Positions 26,105-35,165 of a stretch of 64,000 bases of DNA are shown one piece after another (positions within the stretch are counted from its first letter, which is position 1; each line of letters starts with the position of its first letter). Below the pieces are notes generated by a model. The model did no database searches and was not told where the DNA came from. It worked only from the letters and a program-made list of their open reading frames with translations. A program made the position numbers and the translations under genes. Where the stretch lies: the NCBI RefSeq assembly GCF_000513115.1, contig NZ_BAUU01000016.1, positions 1-64,000 of the forward strand, read 5' to 3'. This DNA comes from Halalkalibacter hemicellulosilyticusJCM 9152 (GTDB lineage Bacteria > Bacillota > Bacilli > Bacillales > Bacillaceae_D).

Positions 26105-27625
26105 ATGACGGTATCAGATTTATTTAAATTTAAAGATGAGAGAACAAAAGTTTTGCACTTTACATGGTTTGCGTTTTTTGTTTCTTTCTTTACTTGGTAT
26201 AATATGGCACCGATGGCCACGACGATGTTAGCGGAATTAAATTGGTTAACACCTGAACATATTGCGGCACTCGGTATATTGAATGTAGCATTAACGATTC
26301 CGGCTCGCATTATTATCGGTTCATTACTTGATAAGTATGGTCCAAGAGTTGTTTATTCAGGTTTGCTGATCATTATGTCGATTCCTGCTTTTGTGTTTGC
26401 CTTTGGTGATACGTGGGCGCAAATTGCCATATCACGTTTAATTCTCGGTAGTATTGGAGCAAGCTTTGTGATTGGGATACGGATGGTTTCTGAATGGTAT
26501 CCTCCAAAAGATGTAGGGTTTGCCGAAGGGATCTATGGTGGCTGGGGGAATTTTGGTTCAGCGGCTGCGGCAATGATTCTACCTTGGATTGCATTAACAT
26601 TGTTCGGTGGAGATAATGGGTGGAGATATGCCTTAGCACTTACGGGGGTATTCTGTCTTGTTTATGGAATTATCTACTATTTTGCAGTACGAGATACGCC
26701 AGAAGGAAAAGTGTTACTGAAGCCGAAGAAATCTGGTGCGATGGAAGTAAGTAGCTGGGGTGATATGGTTCAATTGATTTTTTGGACGATTCCTTTAGGT
26801 GGGGCGTTGGCTCTAAGTGCTTGGAGACTAGAGGGAATGGGCTTTTTAAGTGAAACGTTCTTATATGTCACATGGGTCATTATCGGACTTGTCTTTATTT
26901 ATCAAGTGTACAAAATTCTCCAGGTGAATGTGCCTTTATTAAAAAAAGGTGTGCCTGAGGATGATCGATATAAGTTTAAAAATGTTGCGGCTTTAAATAG
27001 TACGTATTTTGCTAACTTTGGAGCAGAATTAGCTATTATTTCGATGCTACCAATGTTCTTTCAGCTTACGTTTTCATTAACTCCAGCAACAGCGGGATTA
27101 ATTGCGGCGTCGTTCGCATTTATCAATTTAGTGGCTCGTCCTTTAGGCGGTGTATTATCAGATCGTATGGGTAGCCGTCGAAAGATTATGCTTATTTATA
27201 TGTTCGGTATTTCATTAGGCTTAGTTGGAATGGGGTTCATTGATTCTTCGTGGCCAATTGTATTAGCTGTGGTTGTTGTTGTGTTAACTTCTGTCTTTAT
27301 ACAAGGAGCTGAAGGAGCGACATTTGCTGTCATTCCGATGATTAAGAAGCGAATTACTGGACAAATTGCAGGAATGTCAGGTGCGTATGGGAATGTAGGT
27401 GCAACCATATATTTAACTCTTTATACGTTTGTATCTCCTCAGCAATTCTTTTTCATATTAGCAGGTGGAGCGTTTGTTAGCTTTGTCATTTGCTATTTCA
27501 TGTTAGAGGAGCCAAAGAACTCATTTGCTGATGAATACTATGAATCTTCTGCTGACCAAGCTCAAGTGATAGAAGAGCTTTCTGAGGAGTTAACGGGAGA
27601 GGAAAAAGTGAAAAAGGCATTGTAA
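26105..27625 (+). CDS. MFS transporter of the nitrate/nitrite porter (NNP) type
   Basis: A 506-residue membrane protein with about 12 helices. The segment FAEGIYGGWGNFGSAAAAMI in helix 5 matches the nitrate-porter signature of the NarK/NasA/NrtP family, and RIIIGSLLDKYGPR and PLGGVLSDRMGSRRK are the MFS loop motifs of each half. It is longer than B. subtilis NarK (about 395) because of an extended central loop and an acidic C-terminal tail (about 485-506). It should import nitrate or exchange it for nitrite. No nitrate or nitrite reductase gene is in the window, so the direction is not settled. ATG 26105 is preferred over TTG 26087, which begins on the GGAGAGGAAG ribosome site. A terminator follows. 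Confidence 0.85.
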   Translation: MTVSDLFKFKDERTKVLHFTWFAFFVSFFTWYNMAPMATTMLAELNWLTPEHIAALGILNVALTIPARIIIGSLLDKYGPRVVYSGLLIIMSIPAFVFAFGDTWAQIAISRLILGSIGASFVIGIRMVSEWYPPKDVGFAEGIYGGWGNFGSAAAAMILPWIALTLFGGDNGWRYALALTGVFCLVYGIIYYFAVRDTPEGKVLLKPKKSGAMEVSSWGDMVQLIFWTIPLGGALALSAWRLEGMGFLSETFLYVTWVIIGLVFIYQVYKILQVNVPLLKKGVPEDDRYKFKNVAALNSTYFANFGAELAIISMLPMFFQLTFSLTPATAGLIAASFAFINLVARPLGGVLSDRMGSRRKIMLIYMFGISLGLVGMGFIDSSWPIVLAVVVVVLTSVFIQGAEGATFAVIPMIKKRITGQIAGMSGAYGNVGATIYLTLYTFVSPQQFFFILAGGAFVSFVICYFMLEEPKNSFADEYYESSADQAQVIEELSEELTGEEKVKKAL

Positions 27626-27654
27626 GTATAAAAGTTCTAGGAATTTACTTTTTG

Positions 27655-27692
27655 GAGTGTCATTATTTGACACTCCTGTTTCTTTTTTTAAT
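27655..27692 (+). terminator. Terminator after the nitrate carrier gene
   Basis: GGAGTGTCA and TGACACTCC arms with a five-base loop, then a T-rich tract of about ten bases. Confidence 0.85.
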
Positions 27693-27890
27693 GGAACCTC
27701 CATTCCTTTAAATGCCGGATACATATTGTTTAAGTGTACGAAGTGAAACGACATTCCGCTAATACGTAAAAAGAAAAGTAAATGGATGTACAAATGGTCA
27801 AATAGAGGAATGGGGCTTCATCAAGGTTGGTTATTTTTACAGAAATAACTTATATACATGAATTTGTCAATAATAAAGCTGAAGTGGTCA

Positions 27891-27946
27891 TTGACGCCTT
27901 TTTAACAGGTGTGCTAAACTCAATTTGTATTGAGTTTCATTCTCAA
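27891..27946 (+). promoter_or_regulatory. Promoter with overlapping Fur-like operator for the iron ABC ATPase
   Basis: A -35 TTGACG (27891) and -10 TAAACT (27915) are 18 bases apart. A perfect inverted repeat, AAACTCAAT-TTGT-ATTGAGTTT (27916-27937), covers the -10 and start region. Overlapping it, TGAGTTTCATTCTCA (27931-27945) matches the 7-1-7 Fur box TGATAATnATTATCA at 10 of 14 positions. Repression by iron-loaded Fur is the likely meaning. Confidence 0.55.
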
Positions 27947-27979
27947 GGAGATGGGACAACAGGACAGGGGAGATACATA

Positions 27980-29035
27980 ATGAGTTTTATCCAATTACAG
28001 CAATTAACGAAACAATACGCGAAGGCTGATCATATTGCAGTTGACCATATAGAGCTCAGCATTGAAAAGGGTGAAATTCTAACTCTACTCGGTCCGAGTG
28101 GGTGTGGGAAAACAACAACGTTACGAATGCTTGCTGGCTTTGAAAATCCCACATCAGGTACAATTTCAATTGACGGACAGGAGATTGTTAGTAATCGTAC
28201 GTATGTACCAGCTGAAAAGCGTGGAATTGGAATGGTCTTTCAAGACTATGCATTGTTTCCACATTTAACGATAGAAAAGAATATAACATTTGGTTTAAAT
28301 AAATGGAGTACACGTGCCAAGAAGGTGCGTGTTAAAGAAGTATTAGAGCTAGTAGGGTTAAGTGAATTTGCGAAAAGGTATCCAAGTGAGCTTTCTGGAG
28401 GGCAGCAACAGCGTGTGGCTCTGGCTCGTGCGCTAGCCCCTAAACCTCATGTTGTGTTAATGGATGAACCATTCAGTAATTTAGATGCTGGTTTACGTGA
28501 ACGAATGAGATATGATGTGACCGCTATTTTACGAAAAGCGAACACAACAGCTATTATCGTCACACATGATCAGAAGGATGCATTTGCTGTATCTGATCGA
28601 GTGGTAGTGATGAACGAAGGCGTTATCCAACAAATTGCGACACCAAGGGATATGTACCGATGTCCCAAAAATTGCTTCGTTGCGCAATTTGTCGGTAAGA
28701 CGAACTTGTTAGAGGGCACGCTTTGTCCTGATTTAAAGCATGTTGATACGTATATTGGCCGTGTTACATTGCCAAAGCAAAGTGAGGAGCTTATGGAAAA
28801 TGTACGCGTTTCGATTCGTCCAGAAGGTTGTCAATTAGCAGAGAATGGGAGCTATTCTGGTCGTGTAGAACGAGTGACCTATAGTGGTGAATATCAAGAG
28901 GTTGAAGTCTTATTAGGAGACAATGAACAAGCACAATCTATCGTTGTATACGCTCCGATTGAGCAGGAGATCGAAGCTGGCCAAGTCGTCGCATTTGATA
29001 TAAAGACTGAACTAGTTGCGCTTGTTGAAGTATAG
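27980..29035 (+). CDS. Iron(III) ABC transporter ATP-binding protein (FbpC-like)
   Basis: A 351-residue ABC ATPase of the Fbp/Pot group. Walker A is GPSGCGKTTTLRML, the Q-loop VFQDYALFPHLT, the signature LSGGQQQRVALARAL and Walker B VVLMDEPFSNLD. The C-terminal 110 residues form a TOBE-type regulatory domain (about 245-350). It energises the neighbouring FbpB-like permease. The start ATG 27980 follows GGGGAG by seven bases; the longer frame from 27827 is rejected for lack of a ribosome site. It is separated from the binding-protein gene by a hairpin and a second promoter, so the ATPase has its own transcript, and both promoters carry Fur-like sites. Confidence 0.9.
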   Translation: MSFIQLQQLTKQYAKADHIAVDHIELSIEKGEILTLLGPSGCGKTTTLRMLAGFENPTSGTISIDGQEIVSNRTYVPAEKRGIGMVFQDYALFPHLTIEKNITFGLNKWSTRAKKVRVKEVLELVGLSEFAKRYPSELSGGQQQRVALARALAPKPHVVLMDEPFSNLDAGLRERMRYDVTAILRKANTTAIIVTHDQKDAFAVSDRVVVMNEGVIQQIATPRDMYRCPKNCFVAQFVGKTNLLEGTLCPDLKHVDTYIGRVTLPKQSEELMENVRVSIRPEGCQLAENGSYSGRVERVTYSGEYQEVEVLLGDNEQAQSIVVYAPIEQEIEAGQVVAFDIKTELVALVEV

Positions 29036-29093
29036 CCATATGCTTATCAGATTTTTAACATAATGATTGGTCACTACAAGGTGAATTTTCGTT

Positions 29094-29129
29094 GCGCTGA
29101 GAAAGTTGATTTGTGCTTTTTCAGTGTGC
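29094..29129 (+). terminator. Hairpin of the CACTGAAAAAGT repeat family
   Basis: GCGCTGAGAAAG, a nine-base loop and CTTTTTCAGTGTGC, 58 bases past the ATPase stop. Confidence 0.6.
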
Positions 29130-29200
29130 TTAATTTGTTGCCTGATTATAGTGGCCATTTTATATGGAGCATGGAATGTTAACCTTATTCTGAAATAATA

Positions 29201-29229
29201 TTGACAATTGAAATAAGCTCAATTATAAT
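29201..29229 (+). promoter_or_regulatory. Consensus sigma-A promoter of the iron-binding protein gene
   Basis: Perfect TTGACA and TATAAT hexamers at the ideal 17-base spacing. The spacer itself holds an inverted repeat AATTGA-N7-TCAATT. Confidence 0.85.
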
Positions 29230-29253
29230 TCAATTTGTGTTCCTAAATGAAAT

Positions 29254-29268
29254 TGATAATCATTTTCA
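29254..29268 (+). promoter_or_regulatory. Fur box upstream of the iron-binding protein gene
   Basis: TGATAATCATTTTCA matches the 7-1-7 Fur consensus TGATAATnATTATCA at 13 of 14 positions. It lies about 20 bases after the predicted transcription start, where bound Fur would block transcription. Confidence 0.8.
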
Positions 29269-29303
29269 GTAGGGGTTAAATAAAAAGTATTAGGGGGATT
29301 AAG

Positions 29304-30431
29304 ATGAATAAGGGATTAAAGCTTTTACTTGCTAGTTTGCTTGCGTTATTACTTTTTGTTGTAACTGCTTGCGGGGGTAATGATGAAGAACCAGAAAGTA
29401 CAGAAGGCGATGACCAAGCTGAAGAACAGCCCGTTGAAGATGAAAATGATGATAGTGATGAAGTCGCTGTAGAATTATCAGGGGAACTTGTAGTATACTC
29501 TTCACGTAATGAGAATTTCGTACAAGACCTACTAGATAAGTTTGAAGATGAAACAGGTGTGACAGTTCGTGCATTACATGGTGCTGATCCGTTACAAATT
29601 GAAGAAGAGCAAGGAAATGTACAAGCTGACATTTTCATTTCCAATGATCTTGGTGCTCTAGAATACTTAAATGGCCAAGGCTTATTAACTGGAACTAATC
29701 CAGAAGGTGTAGAATCAATTGATGAACAATTCCGTGCCGATGACAATGCGTGGATTGCATTATCAGCTAGAGCACGTGGGTTTATTTATAATAAAGATTT
29801 AATATCAGAAGATGAGATGCCTACAAGCATGGAGGATTTATTTGATCCAGAATGGGCAAATGTTGAAAATGGATACGCGATTACTCGTGGTGGTAACGGT
29901 GGTATGATCGGAAACGTTTCTGCGCTACGTCATGAATGGGGCGATGAGCGTACTGCTGAATGGATTACTGCGATTAAAGATAACGCTGCTGGAATCTTTG
30001 AAGGTCATGGTGATATCCGACGTGCTGTTGGTGCAGGTGAGCATGCATTCGGGTTAGTGAATAATTACTATTATCATCAGCAATTAGAAGAGCCGTCTGA
30101 TAATAATGTAGGATTTATCTATGCAGATCAAGAGGATGGACAAATGGGTGCGATTGCTAATGCAGCCGGTGTTGGCTTAGTAAATGGTGGTCCAAATGAA
30201 GAGAATGCTCAAGCTTTTATCGAATGGGTTTTGAAGCCAGAAAATCAATTGGCATTTGTCGGCGAATCTCTTGAAGTTCCAATTAATCCAGATCTTGAGC
30301 CACCATATGAAGCTGCATTACCATTCAATGAATTACATGTTCAAGACATGCCGTTGAAGGAATTAGGAAATTACTTCGAAGATACAAGAGCATTAATCGA
30401 AGATTCAGGATTAGATCTTGATTTAAGATAA
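29304..30431 (+). CDS. Iron(III)-binding lipoprotein (FbpA-like)
   Basis: A 375-residue lipoprotein: hydrophobic leader and lipobox VTAC (acyl-Cys about residue 23), an acidic linker to about 55, then a family 1 solute-binding fold beginning ELVVYSSRNENFVQDL. Iron-transferrin-like FbpA proteins hold Fe(III) with two adjacent tyrosines; the candidate here is NNYYYHQQ at about residue 252-259. Other family stretches are NGYAITRGGNGGMIGNVSALR and GAGEHAFGLVNN. The very strong promoter and near-perfect Fur box immediately upstream support an iron-starvation role. It is followed by the permease gene after 22 bases, and a GGGGGATTAAG ribosome site precedes the start. Confidence 0.9.
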   Translation: MNKGLKLLLASLLALLLFVVTACGGNDEEPESTEGDDQAEEQPVEDENDDSDEVAVELSGELVVYSSRNENFVQDLLDKFEDETGVTVRALHGADPLQIEEEQGNVQADIFISNDLGALEYLNGQGLLTGTNPEGVESIDEQFRADDNAWIALSARARGFIYNKDLISEDEMPTSMEDLFDPEWANVENGYAITRGGNGGMIGNVSALRHEWGDERTAEWITAIKDNAAGIFEGHGDIRRAVGAGEHAFGLVNNYYYHQQLEEPSDNNVGFIYADQEDGQMGAIANAAGVGLVNGGPNEENAQAFIEWVLKPENQLAFVGESLEVPINPDLEPPYEAALPFNELHVQDMPLKELGNYFEDTRALIEDSGLDLDLR

Positions 30432-30453
30432 TGATGGATTAGGAGAGGGCAGC

Positions 30454-32139
30454 ATGGATAAGCACGATCAAAATAAAGAACATAAACAGCATCAAGCTGA
30501 TCCTAAGGTTGGAGAAAATCATTCTCCAACCCTTCTCCATTTTATGAAAAAAAAATGGTTGAATAGCTGGAATGGGAATCCTCCAGGGCCAGTTCTTTTA
30601 TTTGTCGGTAGCTTAGTAGCACTCATCATGTCGATACCGATTGTTTATGTCATTTGGCGCTCCTTATTTGCTGGGAAGGATCGTTGGATGAGATTGCTAG
30701 ATGGGCGTATTCCTGAATTGTTGTGGAATACGTTTTCACTGACAATAGCAGTCACCGCTTTTGCGGTCATCATTGGTATTTCTCTTTCATGGCTAGTCGT
30801 TCGGACTGATTTACCTGGAAGGAAAGTGTGGCAATGGTTATTGGCGCTGCCGCTCGTGATCCCACCGTATGTTGGTGCGGTTACATATATTATTGTTATC
30901 GGTCCAAGTGGCTGGCTAAGAGATATGTGGCGTGAAATACCTTTCCTCGTCGAATGGTTCGGACAATACCCGCTTAATATTTATTCATTTTGGGGCGTTT
31001 TTTTTGTACTATCCATGTTTACATATCCGTATGTGTTTCTTATTGCTAGTGCGTCATTACGGAAGATGAATCGAAACTTTGAAGAGGTGGCTCGTTCTCA
31101 AGGATTAAATACAGCGCAAATTTTTTGGAAGGTTAATTTACCATTCTTACGTCCGGCGATCGGAGCTGGGGCGATTCTAATATCGTTGTATGTGTTATCT
31201 GACTTTGGGGCGATAGCGATGCTCCGTTTTGTGACGTTTACAGCTGCGATTTATTTTCAACGTTCGAGCTTTGATACGGCTTCTGCTTCTGTTTTAAGCC
31301 TTGTGCTAATCGTACTGACGATTTTGATTTTATGGATTGAGTCAAGGACGCGGAGGAAAAGCCACTATTATCAAACGAGTAATACGTTCCGAGAGCCAGA
31401 CATTTTATCATTAGGAAAGTGGAAGCCATTTGCTTTTCTGTATGTTTGTAGTGTGTTTCTCGTATCCGTTGTTTTACCAATTGCCGTTCTCATTTATTGG
31501 TCGGTGATTGGAATTGGAATGGGTGCACTTGATACGAGATTTTTTGGCTTTGCCTGGAATAGTATACTCGTATCAGGTCTTGCTGCACTATTATGTATGC
31601 TGCTAGCATTACCGATTATTTATTTGAAATCACGTTATCCATCAGGATTGACGAATTTCATTGATAAATTAAGCTATGCCGGCTACGCGTTACCTGGTGT
31701 GATTGTTGGTTTAGGGATGATCTTTATTTTTAATAATCATATTCCAGCGTTGTACAATACGTTTTACATGATTGCGATTGCGTTTGTCATTCGCTTCTTA
31801 CCACAAGCGATGCAATCGGGTGAAGCCTCGCTTAGCTTAGTATCACCTCGAATTGATGAAGCGGCGCGAAGTCTCGGTTATCCACCGTGGAAAGTGATGT
31901 TTAAAGTGATCCTACCAACGATCCTTCCCGGTGTATTGGCAGGAGGTGCGCTCGTATTTGTAAGCTCGATTAAAGAGTTACCAGCTACATTAATGCTAAG
32001 GCCACCTGGCTTTGATACGTTAGCTGTTCGAGTTTATTTTGAAGCAACAGAGGCGATTTATCATTTGGCTGCACCGGCAGCGTTACTGATTATTGTTGTT
32101 TCGGTTATTCCGTTGCGTTATTTATTAAAGAAGTACTAA
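30454..32139 (+). CDS. Iron(III) ABC transporter permease, two fused permease domains (FbpB-like)
   Basis: A 561-residue membrane protein with about 12 helices in two homologous halves, each with an EAA loop for ATPase docking (EVARSQGLNTAQIFWKVNLP at about 210 and DEAARSLGYPPWKVMFKVIL at about 470). This two-in-one layout is standard for FbpB. The first 30 residues form a His/Lys/Asp-rich cytoplasmic tail (MDKHDQNKEHKQHQADPK) of unknown use, perhaps metal-binding. It is co-transcribed with the binding protein gene and would take Fe(III) from it, using the FbpC-like ATPase encoded upstream. A terminator follows. Confidence 0.9.
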   Translation: MDKHDQNKEHKQHQADPKVGENHSPTLLHFMKKKWLNSWNGNPPGPVLLFVGSLVALIMSIPIVYVIWRSLFAGKDRWMRLLDGRIPELLWNTFSLTIAVTAFAVIIGISLSWLVVRTDLPGRKVWQWLLALPLVIPPYVGAVTYIIVIGPSGWLRDMWREIPFLVEWFGQYPLNIYSFWGVFFVLSMFTYPYVFLIASASLRKMNRNFEEVARSQGLNTAQIFWKVNLPFLRPAIGAGAILISLYVLSDFGAIAMLRFVTFTAAIYFQRSSFDTASASVLSLVLIVLTILILWIESRTRRKSHYYQTSNTFREPDILSLGKWKPFAFLYVCSVFLVSVVLPIAVLIYWSVIGIGMGALDTRFFGFAWNSILVSGLAALLCMLLALPIIYLKSRYPSGLTNFIDKLSYAGYALPGVIVGLGMIFIFNNHIPALYNTFYMIAIAFVIRFLPQAMQSGEASLSLVSPRIDEAARSLGYPPWKVMFKVILPTILPGVLAGGALVFVSSIKELPATLMLRPPGFDTLAVRVYFEATEAIYHLAAPAALLIIVVSVIPLRYLLKKY

Positions 32140-32442
32140 TCGATAGTGTCGGTTGAAGAAGAGGCTGTGAATACAAGGTTGTTGTCACTTTGTATGACGG
32201 CCTCTTCTTTTTTAAAAGGTAAAAATTTATAAAATACGAGGAAGAAAATGCGAGGAAACCCGAAGAAGTTAGTGGTCGATTCAATGAAGAGCGTTGGCTT
32301 CGCACTTTACTTTTCTTTTTAGTAAAGCGTTCGTGCCTGAAACGATACACACTATGAATGGAAGGGAATCATAAGAAAAGGGAATATTTAGAGGTTTTAT
32401 ATGATATACTGTCCACAAACTAGGATAGAAGGTGTTGTAGCT
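32140..32442 (+). other. Intergenic gap between iron permease and ABC-2 transporter
   Basis: Contains the terminator at 32157-32216 and, near 32285-32345, a degenerate relative of the interspersed repeat seen at 41401 and 45219 (GCGTTGGCTTCGCACTTTAC, TTTAGTAAAGCG). No gene is seen. Confidence 0.4.
32157..32216 (+). terminator. Terminator after the iron permease
   Basis: GAAGAGGC and GCCTCTTC arms around a long loop, with an inner ATACAAGG/(T)TTGTAT pairing, then TTTTTTA. Confidence 0.75.
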
Positions 32443-33227
32443 ATGACTAATCGGGTACCTGTTATTTCATTGCGAGATTTGATGATGAAATATGATGATG
32501 AGTATGTCTTACGAGGCATAAATTTAGATGTGTATGAAGGCCAAATTATCGGTACATCGGACCAAACGGTGCTGGGAAAAGTACAACCGTGAAAATTATG
32601 CTTGGGCTTGTCCAAGGGTTTATGGGCTCAGTGCAAGTTCTTGGCGAAGATATCACAACTGGAAATGTTGAGTATAAGCGGAAGATTGGTTATGTCCCTG
32701 AAGTTGCTGAATTATATGATATGTTGACGGCTCAAGAGTATTTAACGTTTATCGGTCAGTTATATGGGATTGAGAAGGAAGCAGCTGATTATAAAGCGCG
32801 TCGGCTCATGAAGCAATTTGAATTGGAGGAGGTCTATTATTCTCGTATTTCTTCTTTTTCAAAGGGGATGCGTCAAAAAGTTTTACTTATTTCAAGCTTA
32901 TTACATAATCCTGATGTACTGTTTCTTGATGAGCCGCTGAGTGGTTTAGATGCAAATAGTGTGATGATCGTTAAAGAAGTTATGGCACAATTGGCCTCTC
33001 AAGGTAAAACGATTTTCTATTCATCACATATTATGGATGTTGTTGAGAAGATTAGTAATCGAATTGTCCTCATTTCTGAAGGGAAGATTATCGCAGACGG
33101 GACATTTGATGAGCTAAGAGAAAAGAATATGGAAGGCTCATTAGAAGAGATTTTTAATGAATTAACTGGCTTTCATGAGCATCGAGAAATCGCAAGTAAA
33201 TTTGTTTCGATTGTTCAAGAGGTGTAA
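32443..33227 (+). pseudogene. ABC-2 transporter ATP-binding protein, single-base frameshift in Walker A
   Basis: An ABC ATPase of about 261 residues once one base is restored. The first frame (MTNRVPVISLRDLMMKYDDE, then EGQIIG) ends just where the P-loop begins. The next frame gives YIGPNGAGKSTTVKIML when a T is added at about 32553, and continues with FSKGMRQKVLLISSLL as signature and DVLFLDEPLSGLD as Walker B. The frame break splits Walker A, so neither fragment could bind ATP if the lesion is real. The next gene, an intact permease, begins two bases after the stop. The family is the ABC-2 export type; the substrate is unknown. Start ATG 32443 is chosen with GAAGGTG upstream. A sequencing error is the simplest reading. 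Confidence 0.87.
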
Positions 33228-33229
33228 GG

Positions 33230-34840
33230 ATGAAGGATTTTTTACTACTACGTTTATTAGATCGATGTAAAAAAGTATTCCGTTTGCTTGGAATCGATTT
33301 TGCTGATATGAGAACGATTTTACAAGTGAAGTTTGAAATGGATCAGCGACGTGTTCCGACGGTATTTGCAGATTCAACAAAAAAAGAAGATAAGAAAAAG
33401 AATCAATTTCTATTATCATTAGGGATGTATGCACTATTCGGTCTTATTTTAATTCCCTTTCTCTTCGGTGAAGAGTACTTATTTCAATTAAGTATTGTCT
33501 TTTCGATTTATATATTTCTTGTCATGTCATCGCTTATTTCAGACTTCTCATCTGTGTTACTAGATGTTCGTGACCGATCTATTCTAGCAACAAAGCCGAT
33601 TACAGAGAAAACGTTAGCCGCTGTGAAGGTGATTCATGTTGCAAGTTATTTACTACAATTATCGCTAGCTATTATCGCGATTCCACTAATTGTAGCAATC
33701 ACTGTAAGAGGAGTTGGCTTTGCGCTGTTGTTTTTAGGTAGTATCGTACTTTTGAATTTATTCATTATTGTCATAACAACACTATTATATTTACTGATTT
33801 TACGTTTCTTTAATGGTGAAGTGCTGAAGGATATGATTAATTATGTTCAAATTGGGCTATCTATCGCGCTGATTGTCGGTTATCAAATTGTTGTTCGTTC
33901 ATTTGAATTTGTAGATCTGAACATAGAGTTCCAAGCAGCATGGTGGCAAATCTTCTTACCGCCTATTTGGTTTGCAGCACTATTTGAGCTCATTTTTAAT
34001 CAGGTGGTAAATCCATATCTTATAAGTTTTACGAGTCTAGCGATTCTCGTTCCTATTGTGGCAATGGTCTTTTACGCAAGGTTCATGCCGACCTTTGAGT
34101 ATTATTTGCAGAAGCTTGACAGTCATGAAAGAAATACGAAGGAACGAAAGAAAAGATGGCTTATATGGATTTCGAATCTTATTTGCTCGAGCAAGGAAGA
34201 ACGGGCCTTTTTCCATTTCGCGAGTATTATCGTAAAAAGGGAGCGCCAATTTAAGTTGAAGGTTTATCCATCCATTGGTCTTGCACTTGTCTTGCCTTAT
34301 CTCTTTCTTTTCTCAGAAATGCGAAATAGCACTTGGGGAGAGATCGCAAGTAGTCAATGGTATTTATCGATGTATTTTACGATTTTGCTCATTCCAACTA
34401 TAGTCGTAATGGCGGAATACTCTGAAGGCTATAAAGGAGCATGGATGTATGAATCATCACCGTTAAAAGGGTTGCATTTGGCAGTTAAAGGCACATTAAA
34501 GGCATTATTAGTCAAGCTTGTGTTGCCGTTATATGTTCTCGTTTCGCTCATTTTTCTTTGGATATTCTCTATTAGAATTATTCCTGATTTAATTGTATTG
34601 TTCTTTTCAAGTATGCTTTATATGGCTATTTGTCAGCTAATCGCTGTGCGTATGAAGCGTCCTTTCTCGAAATCATTTAAAGTGATTCAAGATAGTAAAG
34701 GGTGGCAAATGCTTGGCTTAGTCTTATTAGGTGGTGTGTTTTTCTTAGGTCATTACGTTAGCCTCCAGTTCTCTGGTGGGGTTTATGGTTATTTACTTAT
34801 GATAATCGTTGCGAATTGGCTCGCTTGGAGGCGTATTTAG
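33230..34840 (+). CDS. ABC-2-type membrane permease
   Basis: A 536-residue membrane protein that pairs with the ATPase gene ending two bases upstream. A cytoplasmic N-terminal stretch of about 60 residues (KKVFRLLGIDFADM, then STKKEDKKKNQF) precedes about 10-12 helices in two groups, around 65-295 and 345-530, separated by a basic cytoplasmic loop (HERNTKERKKRW). No export substrate or named B. subtilis counterpart can be given with confidence; large ABC-2 permeases of this kind act in drug, peptide or lipid export. AAGAGGTGTAAGG just before the ATG gives a good ribosome site. The gene is intact, unlike its ATPase partner. Confidence 0.8.
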   Translation: MKDFLLLRLLDRCKKVFRLLGIDFADMRTILQVKFEMDQRRVPTVFADSTKKEDKKKNQFLLSLGMYALFGLILIPFLFGEEYLFQLSIVFSIYIFLVMSSLISDFSSVLLDVRDRSILATKPITEKTLAAVKVIHVASYLLQLSLAIIAIPLIVAITVRGVGFALLFLGSIVLLNLFIIVITTLLYLLILRFFNGEVLKDMINYVQIGLSIALIVGYQIVVRSFEFVDLNIEFQAAWWQIFLPPIWFAALFELIFNQVVNPYLISFTSLAILVPIVAMVFYARFMPTFEYYLQKLDSHERNTKERKKRWLIWISNLICSSKEERAFFHFASIIVKRERQFKLKVYPSIGLALVLPYLFLFSEMRNSTWGEIASSQWYLSMYFTILLIPTIVVMAEYSEGYKGAWMYESSPLKGLHLAVKGTLKALLVKLVLPLYVLVSLIFLWIFSIRIIPDLIVLFFSSMLYMAICQLIAVRMKRPFSKSFKVIQDSKGWQMLGLVLLGGVFFLGHYVSLQFSGGVYGYLLMIIVANWLAWRRI

Positions 34841-34881
34841 TTGAAAGATGTAAAAAACATATTTTTCTTGTCGGAATTCTA

Positions 34882-34910
34882 TTGACTTCTTTTCGATAAG
34901 GTATTAAAGT
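34882..34910 (+). promoter_or_regulatory. Probable promoter of the SAM-riboswitch operon
   Basis: TTGACT at 34882 is followed after 17 bases by TAAAGT. The -10 match is moderate. It lies about 40 bases upstream of the S-box aptamer, the expected arrangement. Confidence 0.5.
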
Positions 34911-34946
34911 TAGATTATTCATTTTTGACAGAAAATTAGATAAATA

Positions 34947-35064
34947 GACTCTTATCAAGAGTGGCAGAGGGACTGGCCCGATGACGCCCAGCAACCGTTC
35001 TTACTTGAGAAATGGTGCTAAATCCTGCAAAGTATGATGTCTTCATACTTTGAAAGATGAGAGG
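34947..35064 (+). ncRNA. SAM-I (S-box) riboswitch
   Basis: The canonical S-box blocks are all present: CTTATCAAGAGTGGCAGAGG, GACTGGCCCGATGACGCCC, AGCAACC, GGTGCTAAATCCTGCA, a variable P4 hairpin (AAAGTATGATG/CATACTTT) and GAAAGATGAGAGG. When SAM is plentiful the aptamer should let the terminator at 35087 form and turn the importer operon off. Confidence 0.96.
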
Positions 35065-35086
35065 GGATTTCAATCATAGCATGATG

Positions 35087-35118
35087 AACCTCTCTTTATC
35101 GATAAGAGAGGTTTTTTT
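35087..35118 (+). terminator. Terminator of the SAM riboswitch
   Basis: AACCTCTCTTTATC and GATAAGAGAGGTT form a perfect stem with almost no loop, then a run of T. It sits between the aptamer and the binding-protein gene. Confidence 0.92.
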
Positions 35119-35165
35119 GTGGTCAATGAATGATAGTAATGAAAGAGAAAAGGGGAGCTGGAGAA

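Larger units (their letters stand above)
27626..27979 (+). other. Intergenic gap between the nitrate carrier and the iron ABC ATPase
   Basis: Holds the terminator at 27655, a repeat-like stretch at 27695-27770 (CCATTCCTTTAAATG, ACGACATTCCGCTAATACG) similar to 24320-24400, and the promoter with Fur-like site at 27891-27946. The in-frame extension of the ATPase upstream to 27827 has no ribosome site and is not coding. Confidence 0.5.

Noticed and set aside
27827-27979. N-terminal extension of the iron ABC ATPase
   Set aside because: It covers the promoter and Fur-like site, has no ribosome site, and ABC ATPases of this class start near the chosen ATG 27980.
29276-29746. Minus-strand frame of 156 codons opposite the iron-binding protein gene
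   Set aside because: Ser/Thr-rich translation is the usual shadow of an acidic gene on the other strand; the plus-strand gene has promoter, Fur box, ribosome site and lipobox.
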